Shown piece by piece: positions 12,296-21,678 of a stretch of 64,000 bases of DNA. Numbering within the stretch: the stretch's first letter is position 1; each line of letters opens with the position of its first letter. Both the position numbers and the translations under genes were made by a program. Source of the DNA: Thecaphora thlaspeos (lineage: Eukaryota; Basidiomycota; Ustilaginomycetes; Urocystidales; Glomosporiaceae); the NCBI GenBank assembly GCA_900291925.1, contig UWYS01000010.1:744001-808000 (forward strand), written 5' to 3'. The notes under the pieces are model-generated. The model did no database searches, had not been told where the DNA came from, and worked only from the letters and a program-made list of their open reading frames with translations.

Positions 12296-13844
12296 GTTGG
12301 CCGGTGCGCTGCTGTCCCGTCCTATCGTGGCCCGGACCGCTCCGGGAAGAGGGGTGTCCCTCGCCCTGAAGGATGACGGAGATGGTGCTGGTGCTGTTGC
12401 TGCGCAAGAAGGCGAGACAGCACACGTAGGCGACTGTCTGCCTGCCTGCCTTTGGTCACCTACTAAAGCGAGATCATCGATGTAGGAGAAGTGGATGGGC
12501 CCAAGCAGGTCTGTCGTCAAAGTACTGGTGAACAGAAGAGCGAAGATGGCGCGGCCTGTAGCCAAGAACGCCACTCTCCTCTCCAAGGTGGCAGTCGGGC
12601 TGAACGAGGGAGACTCTAGCCGAGAAGGAGGAAAAGAAGCATGCTGCTTGCAAAGCTCTGCAGAGAACTCTGGACCAAGTTGGCGGACGGCACACTGGCC
12701 TGCCACTTTGCGGTAGGGATGTGTGGGTGACCAAGGACAGGAGAAGAGGGCGCGAGATCGAAGTGGTCGCAGTGCTTCGGGCGCGTGACGGTGTGCGAGT
12801 CGGGGAGAGGCGGGGCGGGTCGACGGCGTGGTTCTAGAGAGGCCGCAGCAGTGGATGCGGTGGTGGTGGCGGTGGCGGTCGGCTCGGTGGGTGACTTGGA
12901 CGAGGGAGGGGGACGACGGGGAGCGGAATGAGGATAAAGAAGAGGAAGAGGTCACAAGGTTGGGCGCGGCTTCAGGGCACAAGTCCGGCACCGACAAAGG
13001 CTCGGCCAGCTGACCCTGCTGCGCCCGCCTGCGGTGTGGCCTCGGAGGTTGCCGAGCCGGCAGCCAGCCGACAGCCAGCCGACGGACGCGCTCCGTCGGA
13101 TGGTCCGTCCTTGAGTCGGATGGTCCGTCCTCGAGTCGGATGGTCCGTCCTCGAGTCGGATGGTCCGTCCTCGAGTCGGATGGTCCGTCCTTGAGTCGGA
13201 TGGTCCGTCCTCGAGTCGGATGGTCCGTCCTCGAGTCGGATGGTCCGTCCTCGAGTCGGATGGTCCGTCCTCGAGTCGGATGGTCCGTCCTCGAGTCGGA
13301 TGGTCCGTCCTTGAGTCGGATGGTCCGTCCTCGAGTCGGATGGTCCGTCCTCGAGTCGGATGGTCCGTCCTCGAGTCGGATGGTCCGTCCTCGAGTCGGA
13401 TCACGGTGCAGGCGGGACTTGGCGACACGGCCAGGACGTCGGCTGGACCGATCTCTCGGCCTCCTTCCGTGTTCCCACGCTCATCCACAAGAACGACGCT
13501 TGTGTTTGAGGAGAGCATGTGTTGTATCGATGCCGAGCAGGCAGGCGGCCCAGTCCGAGTGCCGCCGCCTCACGGTTTGGAGTGTCCTCTTTGAATGTGG
13601 GCAGCCTGTCGTCCGCCGACGGGCCCGGCCCGGAGCACACAGGGCGTAGTACTGTAGAGAGCCTCGAGCAAGCCCGCCAGCCCGTCAGCCCGCCAGCCCG
13701 CCAGCCCGCCTGTCCGCCCAGCAAACCTCCACATGCAAGCCAGTGTTTTTGTCTTTGCCGCTCTCGCGGGCTTGTTGAATTGTGGGTCCTTTGTATTCAC
13801 CAAGTTTGCTCTGGCGTTGACGGATGAGGCGGCCGCCAGCCCCG

Positions 13845-13881
<37 letters not shown>

Positions 13882-14056
13882 ACCAAGAAGCCCCTCGTGC
13901 GAAATCAAGTCGGTTGGCGGCGCGGACCAGCTAGTCTGCGGTTTATCTTTTGTTTTTTTTGGGTGGACGCTTGCTGGCTGGGGGCGAGGGCGGAAGGGGC
14001 CGAAGATATTGCGCGAGGGTCAAAGGGGAAAGCGGCGGCGGCGGCAAGCACCCACC

Positions 14057-14088
<32 letters not shown>

Positions 14089-14629
14089 GCACAGCACAGC
14101 ACAGCACACACACCTCTCGCCCACACCGACACATCGGACCCACCCCGACACACCGACACACCGACGATTCTCCTCAACAGCCAACCGCAAGTCGGCCAGC
14201 CTCATCAGCCTTGTTCGTCCCCCCTTTCCCCCCTTTCCACCCTTTCCCCCCCCCCCCCCCCGCGTCGTCGTCGCCACACCCATCACCACCACCCTTGCCA
14301 CCACCCTTGCCACCATCCCATCGCCCCTCTGTCTGCGCCCACTTGTCGCACACACACCCATCCCTCCCGCCTACACCCTTCTGTACCTTCTCCGCCCCCG
14401 CCTGGCCTCTCTCTCCGTCACCGTAGAACAAGCACCTCATGCACTCCTGAGGTCTGCAATCGGCATTCAGACGCTTCCGCCTCTCCCTTCTCTTCCTCCC
14501 TCCTCCCTCCTCCCTCTTCTCTCTCTCTCTCTCTTCCGTCTCTCTTTTCCCTCGGGCCCTTACCCCGCGCCCGCTCTCTCGCGACGGCATCGCCCGTTCG
14601 GCCTAGAAACCGCCCCGCCTCGACGAGGT
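12296..14629. promoter_or_regulatory. Shared upstream region of the divergent PH-domain and PUF genes
   Basis: These 2.3 kb hold both promoters and the leaders. Repeats inside include the 20-bp minisatellite at 13101-13400, CAGCCCGC repeats at about 13677-13711, a CAGC/CAGCC run at about 13847-13880, a CT run at about 14057-14082, CACAG repeats at about 14084-14108, and a C-run near 14248. The CT-rich sequence directly before 14630 is typical of fungal leaders. No separate gene is supported. Confidence 0.5.
13101..13400. repeat. 20-bp minisatellite, 15 exact tandem copies
   Basis: The unit TGGTCCGTCCTCGAGTCGGA is repeated 15 times without a single length change. Three copies (1, 5 and 11) carry TTGAG instead of TCGAG, a C-to-T change at a CpG. 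Each junction contains a small inverted repeat CGGA-TGG-TCCG and each unit a CTCGAG palindrome. Twenty is not a multiple of three and the unit lacks stops, so open frames through it are artefacts. Confidence 0.97.
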
Positions 14630-17600
14630 ATGACGACCTCGGCTGTCTCTGGCGAGTGGTCGCAGCAGCCCGGCGCCAGCATGCCCCACAGCTCCGACAG
14701 TCTTCACTTCGACCCCGTCACTACCACCACCACCACCACCACCACCACCGCTTCCGCCGTCGCCGACGAACCGACGCCCTCGAACAGCGCCCGTGCCGCA
14801 AGGCCACTCTCGGGCACCGTCTCCCTCTCCGGCTCCACGCCCTCCATCCTCCAGACCTCCCACGAGTCTTTCCGCCTCGAAAACAGCAGTGCTGTCGGTG
14901 AAGAGTCCTTTCCCGCCTCCGAATCGTCGTCCGACTCTGTCGCCGCAAACGGCCATCAGCCTCGCAGCCGACACACCGCGACCGCCGGCGCGCCAGACAC
15001 CCCATCGGCCGAGGACCTCGACGCTCATATCGAAAGGAAGCGCTTCGAGCACGAGCAGCAGCGGGCGCTCCAGCGTAAAGCCTTTGAGCAGCAGATGGCC
15101 CTCCTCGAGATGCAGCAGCAGCAAGAGGAGCGCACCCTGCTCCAGCAGCAGCACCGAAAAGACCGACAGCTCGAGCACGTCATCGCCAGCGCCAACAGAA
15201 CCTCCGCCGCCGCCCTCTCGGCTCCCACCACCCCTCACCGCGAGACGGCGGCCAACGCAGCGGGCGGCCTCCGACACCAGCAGCTCCTCGCTGCCCGCCA
15301 GAAGCTAGAGGCTCGACCGCACGGCCCCACCGTCCTCGGCTCCGTGCCGACCCACACCGAGCCCGAAGAAGGCCTCAACGGCAGCAATGTCCCTGGCCTC
15401 GCGCCGTCGGCCGCTGCGGTCAGCTACCATCGCTCCATGCCTGCCTCTCGTCGCCAGAGCCAGGACGGCCATCCGGAGGCGGCTCCCAAGGGCCGGCTCG
15501 CCGCCGCTCTCGCCAGTCAGCGCCGGGCCACGCCCCAGCAGGACCTCGCCACCGCCTTCGACCAGATGGCGCTGGGCTCCGGACCTCGCGGCAGCCTGGC
15601 CGCCGCCCATCTGCGGTCCCAGCTGGCCCAGCACGACGGCGGCGCGGGTGGCTCGAATGCCTCGCTCGAGGCCATCACGGCGTCCCAGCAGAGCGCTCTC
15701 CAGCGGGCCCTTGCGCGCTCCGGCAACAGCAGCGACACGGCGGCTGTCCAGCCGCTGGCCAATTCACAGTCGAACCGCAGCCAGCAGCAGCAGACCAGCA
15801 ACGAAGGCTTCACTCCGGCCTTTAACGAACGCTTCCTCTTCGACGACGAGCTAGACAACGAGGACTCGGCCTTCGTGAAGCGGTACAACCTCCAGGAGGA
15901 CGACGACAAGTTCCCGATCCTCGTCTGCCGTGACAGCTTCCCGGACGTGCTCTCTGCCTCGTCTGCGGCCCTCGACCTCGCCCCGCTCTCGCAGGCAGTC
16001 CGCAACGCCCGCGGCGGGAGCGTCAGCACGGGCAATGGCGACAGTAACGGCAACGGCAACGGCAACAGCAACGGCAACAGCAACGGCAACAGCAACGGCA
16101 ACAGCAACGGCAACAGCGGCAGCGAGGCGTCCGAGTGGCCCAAGTTCGGCGGCGGCGCTCGCGACCGATCCTTGCGCCTAGGACAGGACGAGAACGTCTG
16201 TGGAGGAGCGGGGGGTGATCCCAATGGCAGCGATGTCACGTCTCGACGAGCGGGCCGCGGCCAGCCCGAGCGCGCGTCGCCGTCCGGCAACGGCATTGGC
16301 AGCGGCCCGCGAGGAGCGGGTGTGAGCGCCTACCCTCTACCGACGCCCTCGCCCCGCGTCACACAGACCGACAGGGACTCGCCCGCAGTTCACGTCGGCT
16401 TCCACGCCCCATCCTCCAACCCCCGCAGCGTCAGCGGCACCGCCGGACCCGTCTCGCCCAGCCCGGTCGGCGCTGGCGCCGGCTCCAACAGCATGACAAA
16501 CGGCTCGCGCTTCGCCAGCCACATGGGCCAGCACGACTTTATGAGCCACAGCGAGTTCGACCCGGCGCGAAAGGGCGAAGGCGACGGTGGCGGCGGTCTC
16601 AAGCCCCACGGCAGCGGTGCGGCGCGCGACAGCAGCACCTTCCCAAGCTTTACACTCGGAGCCTTCTCGAACGCGTCCGGCGGTAGCGAGAGCCCCAGCC
16701 GTTTCGGGCCCTACTCGCCGGCGGCCTTCGATGCCGAGTCGACCGGTCTTGGAGGGAGCAACAACAGCAGCCATCCCAACTCCGGCTTCTTCGACGCCTT
16801 TAACCCGGCCGCCTCCGCGCACCACCACCAGGCCGTCTTTGGAGCGGCGGCGGCCGGCGGACCTGGCTCGCTCAGGCACCCGCACAAGAGCTCCACCGTC
16901 GGAGCTGCCGGCGACGGCGGCGAGCTGGACGCCGGCACCCGCCTCGAGGACCTGCAAGGCGAGATCTTTGCGCTGTGCAAGGATCAGCACGGCTGCCGGT
17001 ACCTGCAGAAGAAGCTCGAGGAAGGCCTGCCGAGCCATCGCGACATGATCTTCTCCGAGACGTTCCACCACTTTGCCGAGCTGATGACGGATCCCTTCGG
17101 CAACTATCTCTGCCAGAAGATGCTCGAGTACTGCACCGACGAGCAGCGCAACCGGATCGTCGAATCGGTCGCCCCGGAGCTCGTCACCATCTCGCTCAAC
17201 ATGCACGGGACCCGGGCCGTTCAGAAGACGATCGACTTCCTCTCAACCTCGCGCCAAATCCACTCAATCATCGTCGCGCTCTCGATGAACGTCGTCACGC
17301 TGATCAAGGACCTCAACGGCAACCATGTGATTCAGAAGTGCCTCAACCGCCTCGGCGCCGAGGACAACCAGTTCATCTACAACGCCGTTGCGGCCCACTG
17401 CGTCGAGGTGGCGACGCACCGCCACGGCTGCTGCGTGCTGCAGCGCTGCATCGACCACGCCTCGAACAGCCAGCGGATCCAGCTGGTCGCCGAGATCACC
17501 TACAACGCGCTCACGCTCGTCCAGGATCCGTTCGGCAACTATGTCGTCCAGTACGTGTTGGACCTGTGCGACCAGCGCTTCACGGACGCCGTGATCCGGC

Positions 17601-18532
17601 GATTTGTCGGCAACGTCTGCCTCCTCTCGGTGCAGAAGTTCAGCTCCAACGTCATCGAAAAGTGCATCCGCGTCTCGGACCCGTCGATCCGGAAGCAGCT
17701 GATCGAGGAGCTGCTCAACCGATCGAAGCTCGAGAAGCTGCTGCGCGACTCGTTTGCCAACTACGTCGTCCAGACCAGCCTCGACTACGCCGACCCGGTC
17801 CAGCGGATGCGGCTGGTCGAGTGCATCCGGCCCATCCTGCCCGTGATCCGCAACACGCCTTACGGCAAGCGCATCCAGAGCAAGCTGCAGCGCGACAACC
17901 TCGACCTGGGCCCGCCCTCGGGCAACATCGGCGGTGGCGGCGGCGGCGGCGTGCCGTTTTCGATCCTCCAGCAGGCTGCCCAGCACCACCATCATCAACA
18001 GCAGCAGCAGCAGCAGCTCCAGGCGATGGCCGTGATGGCGGCCAACCGACAGCGTCAGGGCGGCAACCCGGCCGACTTCATGGGAGTCGGTGCGTATGGC
18101 CAGCCGGGTATGCAGCCGCTCCCGCCGCCTCTCCACCATCACTACCCGCAGCAGCCGCCCTCGCAGCTCGGAGGTCGGCCTCCGTCGGGCCAGCAGCTGC
18201 AGCACCACCTCCCCCTGCACCTTCAGCACCACCACCACCACCACCACCACCACCCTCACCATCAGCACCAGCTCTACAGCGGCGGCGGCGGCGGTGGGGG
18301 AACGGGTCCCCTCCAGCACCATCCCCACCAGCACCAGCATCACCCTAACGCCACGCACAATCTCCCGCCTCCCGTCAACTTTGCCGCCCCATCACCGCAT
18401 CCCGTCTACAGCGGAGTCAGCCACTTCCAAGCGTCCGCACCGCCGCCGCCGCCACCGCAGATGGGCGTGCACGGTGGCGGGCCTTCTGGCGGCTTCCCGA
18501 CCAGCTCCCGCGGCGGTTTCGGCCCCTACTGA
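14630..18532 (+). CDS. Pumilio/PUF-family RNA-binding protein (Puf4/Mpt5-like)
   Basis: 1300 residues, no intron. Eight PUF repeats occupy about residues 770-1090, the last third before a low-complexity tail. The base-reading triplets are visible: repeat 1 HGCRYLQ, 2 GNYLCQ, 3 GTRAVQ, 4 GNHVIQ, 5 GCCVLQ, 6 GNYVVQ, 7 SNVIE, 8 ANYVVQ. By the established PUF code this predicts binding of a UGUA-type 3'-UTR element, so the likely role is mRNA repression or decay in the cytoplasm. The N-terminal 770 residues are disordered, with Q-rich coiled sequence near 140-190 and an NGNS repeat near 470-490. The C-terminus has poly-Gln, poly-His and poly-Gly runs. The start is the ATG at 14630 (MTTSAVSGEW); the frame is open 900 bases further up, but that stretch translates simple repeats of the leader. 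Confidence 0.93.
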   Translation: MTTSAVSGEWSQQPGASMPHSSDSLHFDPVTTTTTTTTTTASAVADEPTPSNSARAARPLSGTVSLSGSTPSILQTSHESFRLENSSAVGEESFPASESSSDSVAANGHQPRSRHTATAGAPDTPSAEDLDAHIERKRFEHEQQRALQRKAFEQQMALLEMQQQQEERTLLQQQHRKDRQLEHVIASANRTSAAALSAPTTPHRETAANAAGGLRHQQLLAARQKLEARPHGPTVLGSVPTHTEPEEGLNGSNVPGLAPSAAAVSYHRSMPASRRQSQDGHPEAAPKGRLAAALASQRRATPQQDLATAFDQMALGSGPRGSLAAAHLRSQLAQHDGGAGGSNASLEAITASQQSALQRALARSGNSSDTAAVQPLANSQSNRSQQQQTSNEGFTPAFNERFLFDDELDNEDSAFVKRYNLQEDDDKFPILVCRDSFPDVLSASSAALDLAPLSQAVRNARGGSVSTGNGDSNGNGNGNSNGNSNGNSNGNSNGNSGSEASEWPKFGGGARDRSLRLGQDENVCGGAGGDPNGSDVTSRRAGRGQPERASPSGNGIGSGPRGAGVSAYPLPTPSPRVTQTDRDSPAVHVGFHAPSSNPRSVSGTAGPVSPSPVGAGAGSNSMTNGSRFASHMGQHDFMSHSEFDPARKGEGDGGGGLKPHGSGAARDSSTFPSFTLGAFSNASGGSESPSRFGPYSPAAFDAESTGLGGSNNSSHPNSGFFDAFNPAASAHHHQAVFGAAAAGGPGSLRHPHKSSTVGAAGDGGELDAGTRLEDLQGEIFALCKDQHGCRYLQKKLEEGLPSHRDMIFSETFHHFAELMTDPFGNYLCQKMLEYCTDEQRNRIVESVAPELVTISLNMHGTRAVQKTIDFLSTSRQIHSIIVALSMNVVTLIKDLNGNHVIQKCLNRLGAEDNQFIYNAVAAHCVEVATHRHGCCVLQRCIDHASNSQRIQLVAEITYNALTLVQDPFGNYVVQYVLDLCDQRFTDAVIRRFVGNVCLLSVQKFSSNVIEKCIRVSDPSIRKQLIEELLNRSKLEKLLRDSFANYVVQTSLDYADPVQRMRLVECIRPILPVIRNTPYGKRIQSKLQRDNLDLGPPSGNIGGGGGGGVPFSILQQAAQHHHHQQQQQQQLQAMAVMAANRQRQGGNPADFMGVGAYGQPGMQPLPPPLHHHYPQQPPSQLGGRPPSGQQLQHHLPLHLQHHHHHHHHHPHHQHQLYSGGGGGGGTGPLQHHPHQHQHHPNATHNLPPPVNFAAPSPHPVYSGVSHFQASAPPPPPPQMGVHGGGPSGGFPTSSRGGFGPY

Positions 18533-19584
18533 GCGAACGGGCCATCCTCCCTCGGATCGGCGCGTGCGACCTGATCATACTGCACGGGAAGCGAGCGGAT
18601 GGTCCTGCTGGCAAGGGCGCCGGGAACGCAGACGCCCCTCAAGCCGCCCGAGCTCGAGGGCGCTGTTGTAAAACAACCTTATTGTCGGCAAAGAGGAAGT
18701 CTTAGAAGCGACTCGCCGCACGACCGTCGGCACGTACCGCCATTGCCACCGCCGTCGCCATCGACACAGGTCATGCACGGAAAGAAGCAAGCAAGCACCG
18801 AAAGAAACGACCCATACCCGGAGCCAACCATGTACATCGCCATCATCACCGCCATCACATATTCCCTCCCTCCTTCCCAACTCCGATTCCTCGCTGGACC
18901 GCCACCGTCACCAGACACCGCCCACCCGCCTATCCTACCTAGACGCATCCGCCGCCCGCCCCAACGCAACACGCCAGCACCAACGTGTAAAAGAGAGCTC
19001 CGACCCTGTCTTTTATTTTCTTCGTTTCTCTGTTGTGCAGCATGATTCTTCCCCTTAGACATTCTCTTGTCGTGTACCTTTCATCCTCCGTTTACTTTGT
19101 AGTCGTCCCTATTTCGACGTCTTATCTTGTTTCACAACACTCGTTCCCGGCATTGCTACCGCAGTTTATGCTGTCGCGCTGCCACACGCTGCCACACGCT
19201 GCCACACGCTGCCACGCGCCACGGACGGCAAGGCGTCTCTCGACGTAGAAGGAGCAAGACGATGCTGGCCACTCGCGGCCGACCGCACCTCTCTTGCTTG
19301 CCCATGGCACCACGAGCTGTTGTCTCCTTCCTCTTTGTTGTCGCTTCGTAGATCATTGTCTCCTTTTCTTCCCCTCCATGTCCGTCTCTCTCTCCCCTTG
19401 TAGTTATGTGTAGTACTTTATCATGACGCACAACAGACCTGAACAGAATCCCAAGCAATCCCCGTATCCTTTCCCTGACATGAGGGCCGAGTGTGCAAGC
19501 TGAGGAGACGGATGCACCAGTCTCCCTCTTTGTTTATCTCCAAAGTTGTATATTACAGTGTGATTAAACCGCGGAACAACTAAT
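18533..19584. other. Intergenic region downstream of the PUF gene
   Basis: This contains the 3' flank of the PUF gene and a short tandem repeat GCTGCCACACGCTGCCACAC at about 19181-19213 (period 10). No coding sequence is supported; the open frames are short and compositionally simple. Confidence 0.5.
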
Positions 19585-19703
19585 ACATCTGTGGTTATAG
19601 AATTGTAAGAGCACTGTATCTCGTCCGATTAGCAAAGTTAAGCAAGGTATGGCGCAGTCAGTACTGCGGTGGGGGAAGCGCGGGCGAGCCCTAGGCGCTG
19701 TAG
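19585..19703 (+). rRNA. 5S rRNA gene, diverged copy (possible pseudogene)
   Basis: The 119-base segment follows the 5S layout from end to end. It has GAGCACTGTATCTCGTCCGA (canonical GCACCGCATCCCGTCCGAT), then AAAGTTAAGC (the A-box/loop core), GCAGTCAGTACTGCGGTGG and GGGGAA, and finishes CCTAGGCGCTGTA. An oligo-T Pol III stop follows at once. The terminal helix can form with several G-U pairs. Compared with typical fungal 5S, many differences are C-to-T or G-to-A (GGTTATAGAATT versus GGCCATAGGACT), some of them compensatory in helix III. It is either a variant dispersed 5S gene or a decaying copy. A free-standing 5S away from the rDNA is common in smut fungi. Confidence 0.75.
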
Positions 19704-19705
19704 CC

Positions 19706-19710
19706 TTTTT
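19706..19710 (+). terminator. Pol III oligo-T terminator of the 5S gene
   Basis: TTTTT directly follows the 3' end CTGTAGCC of the 5S-like sequence, with a second T-rich stretch just after it. Position and length match RNA polymerase III termination. Confidence 0.65.
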
Positions 19711-21678
19711 ATTTTATTTACTTGTACCTGTCTACGAACGCCGTAGACCTTCTGTTTTGTACGCAGGCGACGCTTCAGGCTGGTCGTTGCTCGACTATGC
19801 AGGCAAATATCGAGGCGGTATGTAGAGACTCGACCCTGGGATCGCCACGACAAGGCAAGTGGCGCTCCACCCCCCGCCCGATTCCCGATCGGCGTACGCT
19901 GCTGACCCGATGGGGGGATCTGTGTGCAAACTCGGAACAAGGAGACGGGGCGCGGAGCGACGGGGAGGCGCCTCAAATCGCGTTTGCGTAATAGTAAATA
20001 AACAAAAACGCACGGGACCGCACCTGTTTGGCAAGACGTTGCGTGTGAGGATCGTTTGGAAAAGGCTGACGCGCCTCTCTTTCTCTGGCCGCAGTCGACT
20101 AGCTCCTCGCGCTCTTTTGCCGCTGACGCGCCTAGGTACAGGTAGATGTCAAGGTCCAACCTGTGCCCCATTGACTTGCCAGGCTGGCTGGCTGGCTGGC
20201 TGGCTGCTTGCTTGGCTGGCTGGCGTCACTGCCGTTGGTGGTGCCTTGCGTACACGGAGCGCTGAGTACCCTCTGCTCGGCACCTAGCCCGCAAGTCCGA
20301 GACAGCCGTCACACCCAAACCCTCTCGCACGCACACGCATACGCACACGCATACGCACACGCATACGCACATTGTCTGCCCCTGCTTGGAGGGTGGGCAT
20401 CGAGGCTGAGCTACATCCGTCTGTCTTGACTAGATTGCGCCAAACGTGCGTGTGACAGCAAGCGCCGTCATTCAGGGGTCCCTAAAGTACCATACACCGT
20501 CTTTGCTCGACGCTGCGCTGCCCCTGCGTCGGCCCGCGCCCGTAGGCTGTGGTGGCGCCCCCTTGCTTGTGCGGTCCAGGGCCATTGTGGGTCCGGAATC
20601 TGGCCGATTGTCAGGCCTCCCTTTGCGGACGCACCCATAGAGTAAGCTTTACATACCCACACAGTTGCAGAGTCTATCGGATGTGCCTTTGCTGTTAAGC
20701 TTCCGGTCGTGGGAAGATGTGTGATCTCTCGGTAGACAGACGCACAGCCACCAAAGCGCTGGCGGGTGGAAGCCGACAAATCTTAGTCTGTGCACGACGG
20801 ATGCCGTGGCCTGCTGCCGTTGGCGGTCGACCCAGCACGGCGCAGCCCTACGCCGAGCGCCCAGCGGTCGTTGAGGCGCCGAGGCAGGCAAGAAGAGGCT
20901 TAGGCTGCCTTTACTTGTCACACCCAAAGTCACGGCAGCGTACCGCCGCTCGCTGCCTTTTGCCTTTTGCCTTTTGCCTTTTTAGCGTTTCGCCCTTTTT
21001 TTTTAGCCTTTCGCCCCTCTTTTTTTTTAGCGTTTCGCCTCTTTTTTTAGGGTTTCGCCCCTTTTTTTTTAGCGTTTCGCCTACAACCGAGAAGCTAGTC
21101 AAGGCAGACACGTCCGACGTAGGTACGGCTGAGCCGCCATCCACCAAAGACCCACGCACCTCTTTCTCCCTATGTCGCCCCGCTCCGCCCCGCTCCGCCC
21201 CGCTCCGCCCCGCCTCGTCCCCGCCACCCACCCACGCCTCCTCGTCGCTCGTCGCTCGTCGCTCCTTCCGTCTCGATCCGTCCAGCTCACACCGCCTTGG
21301 TGTATCCCGACCATCCCCTCCAGAACTAGAGCCAACCCGTCCACCTCGCTCGACGCACCTCACTCCCTGCCAACACTTCCAACTGCTTCGCTCACACCTT
21401 CTACCTCCCTCCCTCCACGCAGGCCAGCCAGGGCACATGTCTTTCTCGCTCTCCAGCTCGTCCACATAACATCAATCGAGGGCGTCTGTCCTAAACGGGT
21501 CTCCTTGCCCAGTGGGCTCCCTGCGCGGTCTTCCTCACGACGCCGTGCAACAGGCCGTTTGCCCCACCAGTACGCCGAACGGCGCACAGCACGCTCGTCT
21601 CCCCGCTGTTGGCGCCTCCATCTCACGCCTGATCGACGAGAGAGCGGCCCTCCTGCTGCTTCTCGCGCCAACGTCAGC
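19711..21678. other. Intergenic region with several short tandem repeats
   Basis: This 2-kb stretch separates the 5S gene from the gene at 21679. It holds a GGCT tetranucleotide run at about 20180-20224, an ACGCATACGCAC dodecamer run at about 20332-20370, and T-rich repeats at 20955-21090. The sequence from about 21100 is C-rich and CCGCTCCG-repetitive, probably the promoter and leader of the next gene. No gene is seen. Confidence 0.5.
20955..21090. repeat. T-tract / GTTTCGCC direct repeats
   Basis: Five imperfect copies of a poly-T tract followed by AGCGTTTCGCC, AGCCTTTCGCC or AGGGTTTCGCC follow one another with about 20-27 bases spacing, preceded by three GCCTTTT units. The T-tracts vary in length while the GTTTCGCC core is kept. 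Confidence 0.8.

Noticed and set aside
12296..12997. N-terminal extension of the PH-domain protein by 234 codons
   Set aside because: The frame is open, but the translation is Ser/His/Arg-rich leader-like sequence without any domain; the ATG at 12295 lies close before the conserved beta-rich domain.
13733..14629. N-terminal extension of the PUF protein by 299 codons
   Set aside because: It translates CAGC, CT and CACAG simple repeats and a C-run; this is leader or promoter sequence.
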